A stretch of DNA of 16,572 nt from JAGXIT01 sp049293335 (GCA_049293335.1 JBATSO010000028.1:1-16572), one strand, 5' to 3'. Positions 9,656 through 14,356 are shown, counted from the stretch's first letter. Notes: generated by a model not told the origin, from the letters alone. A program made the numbers and translations.

Positions 9656-9844
9656 GTATATCGCAGAAACACTTCTCCTCCCACTGTCTCCTCATTGTAC
9701 GGCAGATACTGAACGCATCAAGGTCGTTCGGCCCTAGGGCAAGCGCCTGGGGGCGCTCCACCTTGACACGCTCAGTCCGTAGCCGTGGCTTCCTGACAGA
9801 GTGGTCGAAAAGAATCGCTCAGTAATCGTGAGGAGGGCAAGAAG
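9656..9844 (+). other. Degraded region with a possible coding remnant
   Basis: In the frame of 9705 the plus strand reads DTERIKVVRP, TAG, GKRLGALHLDTLSP, TAG. It looks protein-like but has no start and two stops, and I recognise no family. A strong Shine-Dalgarno (GAGGAGGGC, 9830-9838) sits at the right end and serves the pseudogene at 9845. Confidence 0.3.
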
Positions 9845-10082
9845 ATGCCAGAAGCAACAACATACAACGGCTGGAGCAATCGGGAGACATGGTTAGCGGG
9901 TCTGTGGCTGACGAACGAAGAAGCATAGTTCGAACTGCTACGCCGAGCAATCAAATATAGCAGCGACAGCAGTGAACAGGCCGCCTGACTAGAAGAGTCA
10001 TTGAGACTACAGCTCGCCTGGGAGGTCGATGATGACGCGAACCTATGGAGCGACTTGCTCACAACCGCATTTGGTCGTATTG
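9845..10082 (+). pseudogene. YNGW-N-ETW phage/plasmid-type small protein, two in-frame stops
   Basis: From the ATG at 9845, 7 nt after GAGGAGGGC, the frame reads MPEATTYNGWSNRETW then LAGLWLTNEEA, the N-terminal signature of a small family common in phages and plasmids (molecular role unknown to me). A TAG after NEEA and a TGA after EQAA interrupt it, yet the same frame stays protein-like on both sides (LEESLRLQLAWEVDDDANLW...AFGRID). Both stops could come from single C-to-T changes (CAG to TAG, CGA to TGA). After AFGRID the sequence no longer resembles this family. The remaining 3' open frame is too short to be functional. Confidence 0.6.
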
Positions 10083-10240
10083 ACCACTGTAACCCCATCC
10101 TAAAAGCACGGTATTTTGGCGTATTATTCGACCGAGTGCCCAGCTACGCAGAAATAGATTGCGGAACACTGCAAAATGAAAAAATTCCAGAGGTCAACGA
10201 GCTTTTTAAGCTTGCTTTGTCTGGAACGTCTTCATTGGTG
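10083..10240 (+). pseudogene. Remnant C-terminal tail of an older tRNA-targeting recombinase
   Basis: In frame with the preceding pseudogene, codons read HCNPILKARYFGVLFDRVPS then a GTLQNEKIPEVNELF stretch ending LALSGTSSLV. This resembles the poorly conserved tails of large serine recombinases in CPR genomes (from memory, not searched). The supporting argument is positional: joining 10240 to 16047 continues the frame as SSLVRMRGLEPPRTCVH and a stop, the same read-through into the tRNA-Leu that ends the intact recombinase. So this piece was probably next to the tRNA before the present element arrived. The N-terminal and catalytic parts are missing. Confidence 0.45.
10236..10240 (+). repeat. 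attL-like junction core (TGGTG)
   Basis: Left junction: ...GTCTTCAT-TGGTG-AGATTTTACG... Left of the core is the older recombinase tail; right of it is the alpha repeat. The core is in the same orientation as at 16042. Large serine integrases exchange at a 2-bp centre, so the exact crossover inside TGGTG cannot be fixed. Confidence 0.55.
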
Positions 10241-10368
10241 AGATTTTACGCCCACGCTAGAACCCATTTTATGACGAAATGAGAGAAAAGCGAAGCTTGC
10301 TTCGTATTTTCCGAGTGAGGAACTAAAATCTTTAGAAGATTTTAGCACCAGATGCCAGAAATAGGGTT
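10236..10368 (+). repeat. Outer inverted repeat alpha (left copy, 133 bp)
   Basis: Pairs with 14074-14206 in inverted orientation; I see a single mismatch (accaGatg versus accaAatg). It contains a perfect 10-bp hairpin CTAAAATCTT-tag-AAGATTTTAG (10323-10345) and a small GAAGC/GCTTC palindrome. The repeat continues through the palindrome h1, so the full outer inverted repeat is about 167 bp with a less conserved inner end. Confidence 0.9.
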
Positions 10369-10402
10369 TTCGGCGGGTCGCCCCCGACTAGGGCCCGCCG
10401 AA
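10369..10402 (-). repeat. Cassette-boundary palindrome h1
   Basis: 34-nt imperfect palindrome: arms TTCGGCGGG / CCCGCCGAA around an inner GTCG-loop-CGAC stem with an unpaired CCCTA on one side. The lopsided bulge gives it a direction; this copy is inverted relative to h2-h4 and belongs to the outer inverted repeat. It abuts alpha on the left and T1 on the right without spare bases. Confidence 0.85.
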
Positions 10403-10433
10403 CTGCTCCGCAGGGGTTTTGTAAAAGTTTTTT
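10403..10433 (+). repeat. T1, left terminal inverted repeat of C1
   Basis: 31 bp starting CTGCTCCGCAGGGG; matches the reverse complement of 11571-11601 at 28 of 31 positions by eye. Not shared with C2 or C3 beyond the first ~11 bases (CTGCTGCGCAG occurs in T2). Confidence 0.8.
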
Positions 10434-10491
10434 CTTTTGTACCTACCAAAAACACCAAAGTTATTACATGCATGATAAATATGTACAATGT

Positions 10492-10497
10492 TATAAT
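10492..10497 (+). promoter_or_regulatory. -10 box (TATAAT) of cassette C1
   Basis: A consensus TATAAT ends 6 nt before an ATG at 10504, so transcription would start at about that A. No clear -35 hexamer. It lies just inside T1 and would drive both C1 genes. Confidence 0.6.
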
Positions 10498-10503
10498 TGC
10501 ATT

Positions 10504-10533
10504 ATGACAACATCAAGGATAGCAAAAGCCTAG
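10504..10533 (+). CDS. Possible 9-codon leaderless leader ORF (MTTSRIAKA)
   Basis: The ATG sits where the transcript from the TATAAT at 10492 should begin. The ORF ends at TAG 4 nt before the ATG of the DUF1801 gene, in a different frame. The main gene has no Shine-Dalgarno of its own, so translation of this mini-ORF could feed ribosomes to it by reinitiation. It may equally be chance. Confidence 0.35.
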   Translation: MTTSRIAKA

Positions 10534-10537
10534 AAGT

Positions 10538-10972
10538 ATGCTCATTAAAGCTAAATCATTCGCAGAATATTTTGATAAAGCCGGTACTTTTGGTCCCGAA
10601 CTTGCCGTAGTTGATGCGCTAATTCGTTTGCATGCTCCCGATATGCAGCCTGTCCTATTCCCGACCAGTGGCGGAGTAAGTTTGGGTTATGGTGAGATGC
10701 AGTATCAGCCGAAGTCTGCCAAAATGCCGACAACTTGGCCAGTACTTGCACTCGCAGCTCAGAAGCACTACATGGCTTTGTACGCATGTGCGATAGTCGA
10801 CGGTCAGTATGTGGCTGAAAAGTACGCTCCCGAGCTCGGTAAGATCAATGTCGGTAAAAGCTGTATTCGGTTTAAGCGGCTGGGCGACGTCCACGAAGAG
10901 GCACTTATAGCAATGTTAGAAGATATCAACATGCGATATAAAACTGGCGAACTTCACTATAGCCAGTGGTAA
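10538..10972 (+). CDS. DUF1801 (YdhG-like) protein
   Basis: 144 aa with the typical DUF1801 layout: GGVSLGYGEMQY in the middle, a ...ALAAQKHYMALYACAI strand/helix pair and the C-terminal GKSCIRFKRLGDV motif before a final helix. This small soluble fold is frataxin/YdhG-like; some relatives are described as iron-binding or chaperone-like, but the biochemical role of most members is unknown. First gene of cassette C1, 15 nt ahead of the ClbS/DfsB-like gene, so they are very likely co-transcribed. The ATG at 10538 is the first in frame after the promoter; the absence of a Shine-Dalgarno leaves the start slightly uncertain. Confidence 0.85.
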   Translation: MLIKAKSFAEYFDKAGTFGPELAVVDALIRLHAPDMQPVLFPTSGGVSLGYGEMQYQPKSAKMPTTWPVLALAAQKHYMALYACAIVDGQYVAEKYAPELGKINVGKSCIRFKRLGDVHEEALIAMLEDINMRYKTGELHYSQW

Positions 10973-10987
10973 TTAAAGGAGGTATTT

Positions 10988-11530
10988 ATGAGCATACCAA
11001 CAACCAAAGCAGAACTCGTAAAAGCTTCGGAAGATCAATTCACGAAGATGTGGGAACTCGTCAACTCTATGTCTGGCGATGAGCAAGAGGCTACGTTTGC
11101 CTTTGACGATATAGTTGCGAATAAAAAAGAAGCACATTGGAAGCGCGATAAAAACTTGCGCGATGTGCTCGTTCATTTGTACGAATGGCACCAGCTACTG
11201 CTTGGCTGGATACAATCCAACCAACACGGCAAAAACCGACCATTTTTGCCCGAGCCGTATAACTGGAAAACGTACGGCGACATGAACGTAGAGTTCTGGA
11301 AAAAACATCAAACAACTACGTATGACAAGGCAAGAGCGATAGTACTCGCCAGTCACAAAGAAGTGATGCAGTTGATTGATTCGCTATCTGACAAGGAATT
11401 ATTTGAGAAAAAACACTTCGCATGGACGGGTACGTCAACGCTCGGTGCGTACTGCGTTTCCGCAACTGCCAGCCACTATGACTGGGCGATAAAAAAGATT
11501 AAGTTGCATCTAAAAACTGTTCAAAAATAA
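10988..11530 (+). CDS. ClbS/DfsB family four-helix bundle protein (DUF1706)
   Basis: 180 aa, full family length. Diagnostic segments: PTTKAELVKAS at the N-terminus, RDKNLRDVLVHLYEWHQLLL, LPEPYNWKTYGDMNVEFW and AYCVSATASHYDWAIKKI. The fold is DinB-like. ClbS of colibactin producers is a cyclopropane hydrolase that protects the host from the toxin, but most family members sit in unrelated contexts and have no known substrate, so a protective role here is only a suggestion. A strong Shine-Dalgarno (AAAGGAGG, 10976-10983) precedes the ATG, unlike the other cassette genes, because this is the second gene of its transcript. Confidence 0.88.
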   Translation: MSIPTTKAELVKASEDQFTKMWELVNSMSGDEQEATFAFDDIVANKKEAHWKRDKNLRDVLVHLYEWHQLLLGWIQSNQHGKNRPFLPEPYNWKTYGDMNVEFWKKHQTTTYDKARAIVLASHKEVMQLIDSLSDKELFEKKHFAWTGTSTLGAYCVSATASHYDWAIKKIKLHLKTVQK

Positions 11531-11570
11531 TTCCAGTACATTTTTCTTTCTTGACGAGATAGGCTCGATC

Positions 11571-11601
11571 AAAAAACTTTTCCAAAGCCCCTGCGCAGCA
11601 G
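11571..11601 (-). repeat. T1', right terminal inverted repeat of C1
   Basis: Inverted partner of 10403-10433. It abuts h2. A weak CGAG/CTCG hairpin just upstream (11555-11567) followed by A/T-rich sequence may help end the C1 transcript. Confidence 0.8.
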
Positions 11602-11635
11602 TTCGGCGGGCCCTAGTCGGGGGCGACCCGGCGAA
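11602..11635 (+). repeat. Cassette-boundary palindrome h2
   Basis: Same palindrome as h3, with one transversion (CCCGGCGAA instead of CCCGCCGAA) that breaks one pair of the basal stem. Because T1' and T2 share CTGCTGCGCAG, the stem here extends outward to 11591-11646, giving a 15-bp outer stem. Confidence 0.88.
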
Positions 11636-11670
11636 CTGCTGCGCAGAGTTTCAGGGGGGAAAATTGCAAA
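11636..11670 (+). repeat. T2, left terminal inverted repeat of C2
   Basis: 35 bp including GAGTTTCAGGGGGGAAAA and TTGCAAA. Differs from the reverse complement of 12596-12629 by one substitution and one inserted A. Confidence 0.85.
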
Positions 11671-11713
11671 AACAAATAATAAGTCTCAGTGACACATTTC
11701 TAGGCCAACACTT

Positions 11714-12550
11714 TTATTTCTTGTCTAACGGATTATTAACGGGCGCTGTAGTAGATTTTGTGACTTTGTTGCCGGTAGAATGAGACAGCTTAGCGCTCAT
11801 AGCTCCGAGTTTTTTACGAATCTTATCAACTTTACCTATTTTTTCTGGCTGAACAGGCTTTGGCAAAACCTCTGTTATTCGCTTGAGCTCATCTTCAACG
11901 AACTTTCTGTCAATTGGCGATAATTCAACAGCTTTTACAGAGCAGTTATCGATGTAGCCAAATTTTTCCCTTATATCACCAAACTCATTCTGCATCGCCT
12001 CTGTAGCAATGATTTTGCCCTTATTATCATTGGGAACAATTTCATAACAATATGTGCCGCCACCCTCAACTTTTACTGCCGCAAAAGTGATGCTGTGTAT
12101 GTCAAATGAAATTGCACCCCCCGAAGTCATGGTGTGTATTATGACTTTTGATTTCGCTTCTTTTTTTCCGTCAAGCCACTCTTCTATTTTCTTGCCGACT
12201 TTACCCCCTTCGCTCTCATTGTCTGCGATTACGAAAACCCTTGATCGTACTGGCTGTCGTAGAGTTGACGTTTCTAAATCTTCTGGGTTGCTAAAATCAC
12301 TTACAACGGAGTCACTCGTATCGTAGAAAGCACTTGCAAAAGCTTTCCCTGTCGGGATATCGCCAGCAACTCGCCGTAGTGCAGTTTTAATATGGCCGAG
12401 TCCGGGCGTTGATACGTGCGTGTCCGCTTCAACTACTCGAGCTACCACTTGGTCAACAAGCGGGTTGAGCTGCTGTAAACGCTCAAGCTCGCCAAATCTT
12501 TGAACCAAAGCCTCCTGCCGCCTTGCGAACAGGCTGTCTGTCTCTCTCAT
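11714..12550 (-). CDS. Unknown 278-aa protein of cassette C2
   Basis: I do not recognise a family. The first ~45 residues are Arg/Glu/Gln/Leu-rich and probably helical (RRQEALVQRFGELERLQQL). The middle alternates beta-like and helical stretches (SRVFVIADNESEGGKVGKKI, AKSKVIIHTMTSGGAISFD, TYCYEIVPN). The C-terminal ~45 residues are Lys/Pro/Ser-rich and likely disordered (KPVQPEKIGKVDKIRKKLG, ending NNPLDKK). No signal peptide or membrane segment. The ATG lies 8 nt after a TATAAT (12559-12564, minus strand) with no Shine-Dalgarno, so it is probably leaderless. It is the only gene of its cassette and stops 44 nt from T2. Intact ORF, so presumably expressed. Confidence 0.75.
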   Translation of the reverse strand: MRETDSLFARRQEALVQRFGELERLQQLNPLVDQVVARVVEADTHVSTPGLGHIKTALRRVAGDIPTGKAFASAFYDTSDSVVSDFSNPEDLETSTLRQPVRSRVFVIADNESEGGKVGKKIEEWLDGKKEAKSKVIIHTMTSGGAISFDIHSITFAAVKVEGGGTYCYEIVPNDNKGKIIATEAMQNEFGDIREKFGYIDNCSVKAVELSPIDRKFVEDELKRITEVLPKPVQPEKIGKVDKIRKKLGAMSAKLSHSTGNKVTKSTTAPVNNPLDKK

Positions 12551-12558
12551 ATTGCCGA

Positions 12559-12564
12559 ATTATA
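12559..12564 (-). promoter_or_regulatory. -10 box (TATAAT) of cassette C2
   Basis: TATAAT on the minus strand, 8 nt before the ATG at 12550. Confidence 0.6.
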
Positions 12565-12569
12565 TCAAA

Positions 12570-12590
12570 GTATTTCACATAATGAAATAC
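12570..12590. promoter_or_regulatory. Candidate operator over the C2 promoter
   Basis: Perfect inverted repeat GTATTTCA-cataa-TGAAATAC, 8-bp arms with a 5-nt spacer. It covers the -35 position and part of the spacer of the TATAAT at 12559-12564, the usual place for a repressor site. AT-rich and dyad-symmetric, it suits a dimeric DNA-binding protein; the C2 protein itself or a host factor are both possible. Confidence 0.4.
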
Positions 12591-12595
12591 AACTC

Positions 12596-12629
12596 TTTGC
12601 AATTTCCCCCCTGAAACTCTGCGTAGCAG
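12596..12629 (-). repeat. T2', right terminal inverted repeat of C2
   Basis: Inverted partner of 11636-11670, abutting h3. Confidence 0.85.
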
Positions 12630-12663
12630 TTCGGCGGGCCCTAGTCGGGGGCGACCCGCCGAA
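12630..12663 (+). repeat. Cassette-boundary palindrome h3
   Basis: Best-formed copy: 9-bp arms TTCGGCGGG / CCCGCCGAA, CCCTA bulge, GTCG-GGGG-CGAC inner stem. Flanked directly by T2' and T3, which are unrelated to each other in sequence. Confidence 0.88.
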
Positions 12664-12696
12664 CGCCTGTCAGCGTAAAAATGGTATAATTTGTAA
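12664..12696 (+). repeat. T3, left terminal inverted repeat of C3 with promoter
   Basis: 33 bp; matches the reverse complement of 14008-14040 at 31 positions. It contains TATAAT at 12685-12690, 9 nt before the methyltransferase ATG. Confidence 0.85.
12685..12690 (+). promoter_or_regulatory. -10 box (TATAAT) inside T3 for the methyltransferase gene
   Basis: GGTATAAT followed after 9 nt by ATG at 12700 and no Shine-Dalgarno: probable leaderless transcript. The same promoter is mirrored in T3'. Confidence 0.6.
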
Positions 12697-12699
12697 GAT

Positions 12700-13536
12700 A
12701 TGAGCAATATAAAAAGCGTAAAAGCCTATTATCACACCAGAGAATCGCGTATTGGCTATATGCTGTTTTTGCGTGGGACAAAACACTTCGGCTTTTACGA
12801 AAAAGGCGATTCGCCTTTCGGTTTCCAGAGAGCACTCAGAAAAATGGAGAGAAAAATTGGAGATGCCCTAAACCTACGGTCTGGTGACAAAGTTCTGGAC
12901 GCTGGCTGTGGTATAGGTGTTGTTTCTCGCAACCTAGCCCGTTGGTACGGCTACAATATCACAGGTATAGACATCCTAGATTTTAATTTGGAAAAAGCCA
13001 AAAGTGAGGCAATCAAACCAACAAATAAAGATTTGTCACTGAATTATCTTGAAATGGACTATCACGAGATAGATTTTCCCGACAAATCGTTTAATGGTGT
13101 TTATACAACCGAAACATTTGTTCACGCCAGCGATCCAGAAAAGGTGCTTCGTGAGTTTTATCGCATATTGAAACCAAAAGGTAGGCTTGTCCAGCTTGAA
13201 TACTCGCACGACCCATACAACACGATGAGCACCAAAGAAAAGGAAGCATTTAAGTTCGTGAACAAACTTGCTGCAATGCCAGCGTTCGATATGTTTGAGC
13301 ACGGTGTCCACGAAAAGTTGCTGGGGAAAGTCGGCTTTAAGGTCGTGTCCTCTGCAGATTATATGAATAATATTCAGCCGATGTTGTTTTGGTTTATGGT
13401 TTCTGCTTGGTTGCCCGTTAAAATAATTCGCCTTTTCGGCAAAGAAAAACGATTTATTAATGCGATATCAGCGGTAGATTTTTGGCGATTAAGAGATAAA
13501 ATACAGGTCAAGATAATTATTGCCGAAAAGCCATAA
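12700..13536 (+). CDS. Class I SAM-dependent methyltransferase
   Basis: 278 aa. The Rossmann SAM-binding core has motif I VLDAGCGIG (65-73), an acidic residue after beta-2 (ITGIDI), YLEMDYHEIDFPDKSFNGVY (motif II/III region) and LREFYRILKPKGRLVQLEYS (post-motif helix and strand), as in UbiE/sterol-methyltransferase-like enzymes. The N-terminal YYHTRESRIGYMLFLRGTKH and the C-terminal hydrophobic MLFWFMVSAWLPVKIIRLFG suggest a lipid-like or membrane-near acceptor, but the substrate cannot be told. It starts at the ATG right after the T3 promoter. It is the left member of C3 and converges on the nuclease-like gene 73 nt downstream. Confidence 0.88.
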   Translation: MSNIKSVKAYYHTRESRIGYMLFLRGTKHFGFYEKGDSPFGFQRALRKMERKIGDALNLRSGDKVLDAGCGIGVVSRNLARWYGYNITGIDILDFNLEKAKSEAIKPTNKDLSLNYLEMDYHEIDFPDKSFNGVYTTETFVHASDPEKVLREFYRILKPKGRLVQLEYSHDPYNTMSTKEKEAFKFVNKLAAMPAFDMFEHGVHEKLLGKVGFKVVSSADYMNNIQPMLFWFMVSAWLPVKIIRLFGKEKRFINAISAVDFWRLRDKIQVKIIIAEKP

Positions 13537-13609
13537 TAAAAGAAGCCCCCGAGGTAGGTACTTCCGTACCGTTCGAGAACTTCGATAGATCTATTATAGC
13601 ACAAAACCG
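13537..13609. terminator. Convergent gap with small hairpins
   Basis: Contains GGTAC-ttcc-GTACC (13557-13570) and GTTC-ga-GAAC palindromes but no T-run, so termination here is only a guess. The GTTCGAGAAC stretch recalls a T-arm but no tRNA can be folded around it. Confidence 0.25.
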
Positions 13610-14005
13610 CTATTCTATGTCAATAATTTTGGCGTGGCGGTTGATAAACGTGATTTTGTCAATTTTAGAGATAACTTTTAATTTGTTTCCCAACTCTCGC
13701 TCAATCGCCGTATCTGGTATCTGCTTTATTCTGCGGGAGTCAAAAATGACATTTCTGGACTTTTTGGCTGCACGGCGTAGATTACGCTCTACGACATCAA
13801 GTGTCGCACCTCTTGGTGCTTTCATTTCCCAAAGCACGTTGTCCAGATAGCAGTCTGCGCGTTTTTCGCCCTGTCGCTTGCTTTCGGGGATAAACTCAAC
13901 ATTATGTCCGAACTTTATAAGGGCTTTCGCGGACTTTATTTCGTGTGGCCATACATTAGCGTCATCGCTAATGATTATTGTTCCCAATTTGCTTTTTCGC
14001 GCCAT
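13610..14005 (-). CDS. Small PD-(D/E)XK-like putative nuclease (CdiA C-terminal-like)
   Basis: 131 aa. Glu22 in an N-terminal helix, Asp51 (KRADCYLD) and E60-M-K62 (VLWEMKAPRG) are spaced like the active site of PD-(D/E)XK nucleases. The layout (KRADxxLD..xWExKxPxG followed by VERNLRRAAKKSRNVIFDSR) resembles the toxic tRNase domains at the C-termini of CdiA/contact-dependent effectors and stand-alone relatives common in CPR. There is no signal peptide and no obvious immunity partner: the only neighbour in the cassette is the convergent methyltransferase. The ATG lies 8 nt after the TATAAT in T3' and lacks a Shine-Dalgarno. Nuclease function is inferred from motifs only; it could be a toxin, a defence nuclease or an inactive relative. 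Confidence 0.65.
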   Translation of the reverse strand: MARKSKLGTIIISDDANVWPHEIKSAKALIKFGHNVEFIPESKRQGEKRADCYLDNVLWEMKAPRGATLDVVERNLRRAAKKSRNVIFDSRRIKQIPDTAIERELGNKLKVISKIDKITFINRHAKIIDIE

Positions 14006-14007
14006 TG

Positions 14008-14040
14008 TTACAAATTATACCATTTCTACGCTGACAAGCG
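14008..14040 (-). repeat. T3', right terminal inverted repeat of C3 with promoter
   Basis: Inverted partner of 12664-12696, abutting h4. The mirrored TATAAT is at 14014-14019 on the minus strand, 8 nt before the nuclease-like gene's ATG. Confidence 0.85.
14014..14019 (-). promoter_or_regulatory. -10 box (TATAAT) inside T3' for the nuclease-like gene
   Basis: Mirror image of the promoter at 12685-12690; gives the second inward-reading gene of C3 a leaderless start. Confidence 0.6.
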
Positions 14041-14073
14041 TTCGGCGGGTCGGGTCGGGGGAGACCCGCCGAA
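14041..14073 (+). repeat. Cassette-boundary palindrome h4
   Basis: 33-nt diverged copy: the 9-bp arms are intact but the inner part (TCGGGTCGGGGGAGA) is changed and the GTCG/CGAC stem is weakened. Together with alpha' it forms the right outer inverted repeat. Confidence 0.8.
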
Positions 14074-14206
14074 AACCCTATTTCTGGCATTTGGTGCTAA
14101 AATCTTCTAAAGATTTTAGTTCCTCACTCGGAAAATACGAAGCAAGCTTCGCTTTTCTCTCATTTCGTCATAAAATGGGTTCTAGCGTGGGCGTAAAATC
14201 TCACCA
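14074..14206 (-). repeat. Outer inverted repeat alpha' (right copy, 133 bp)
   Basis: Inverted partner of 10236-10368 with one mismatch seen. Closes the cargo half of the element. It ends at 14202-14206 with CACCA, the inverted TGGTG core. Confidence 0.9.
14202..14206 (-). repeat. attP-like junction core (inverted TGGTG)
   Basis: On the minus strand the junction reads ACTCTGAAA-TGGTG-AGATTTTACG, which joins the sequence left of the attR core (16034-16041) to the sequence right of the attL core (10241 onward). That is what the circular form of the element would carry as attP. Confidence 0.5.
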
Positions 14207-14356
14207 TTTCAGAGTAAAAATCCAAATCTTCGCCCGCATGGGCGATTTTTTGGTTCAGATTTCTTAGTTCCCGCCACAGGCAAAAACCACTTTCCGCCCC
14301 CTTTCGGAAAGTGGTTTTTGGGCTTGCGCCATTTGGGGTTTGGGTGAGGGTTTTGT
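14207..14356 (-). repeat. T4, left inverted repeat of the recombinase module (150 bp)
   Basis: About 90% identical by eye to the reverse complement of 15892-16041. On the minus strand it still encodes the recombinase tail (KTLTQTPNG...FRKGAES...GEDLDFYSEMV) without frameshift, so it is a copy of the gene's 3' end. It ends exactly where the recombinase -10 box begins. Confidence 0.88.
14281..14320. terminator. Bidirectional terminator-like hairpin in T4
   Basis: Perfect 16-bp stem CAAAAACCACTTTCCG / CGGAAAGTGGTTTTTG with an 8-nt loop, ending in GTTTTTG on both strands. It could insulate the cassette array from the recombinase gene. A slightly imperfect copy (15928-15967) lies inside the recombinase coding sequence. 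Confidence 0.5.

Larger units (their letters stand above)
10403..11601. mobile_element. Cassette C1 (DUF1801 + ClbS/DfsB-like)
   Basis: 1,199 bp lying exactly between h1 and h2. It carries two co-directional genes driven from the left end and its own 31-bp terminal inverted repeats (T1, T1'). No transposase. Cassette status is inferred from the repeat geometry shared with C2 and C3. Confidence 0.6.
11636..12629. mobile_element. Cassette C2 (unknown 278-aa protein)
   Basis: 994 bp exactly between h2 and h3, one gene reading leftward from the right end, own terminal inverted repeats T2/T2'. Inferred as a unit from the geometry. Confidence 0.6.
12664..14040. mobile_element. Cassette C3 (methyltransferase and PD-(D/E)XK-like nuclease, convergent)
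   Basis: 1,377 bp exactly between h3 and h4, with two genes reading inward from each end and own terminal inverted repeats T3/T3' that carry the promoters. Inferred as a unit from the geometry. Confidence 0.62.

Noticed and set aside
9845..10240. Alternative genetic code (TAG and TGA read as amino acids)
   Set aside because: Neighbouring intact genes end in TAG or TGA (for example the HlyB-type gene and the DUF1801-preceding mini-ORF), and the gene is next to other decayed sequence, so nonsense mutation is simpler.
13549..13600. tRNA-like sequence with GTTCGAGAAC
   Set aside because: No acceptor stem or anticodon arm can be formed around it.
10369..14073. Canonical integron attC sites
   Set aside because: The palindromes lack RYYYAAC/GTTRRRY boxes and there is no tyrosine IntI gene; only the general logic is similar.
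10236..14206. Composite transposon or insertion sequence bounded by inverted repeats
   Set aside because: No transposase is encoded between the repeats and no target-site duplication other than the TGGTG core shared with the tRNA end is visible.
13878..14267. Plus-strand open frame across T3', h4 and alpha'
   Set aside because: It runs through inverted repeats and opposite to the nuclease-like gene with no start signal; it is a by-product of the repeats.
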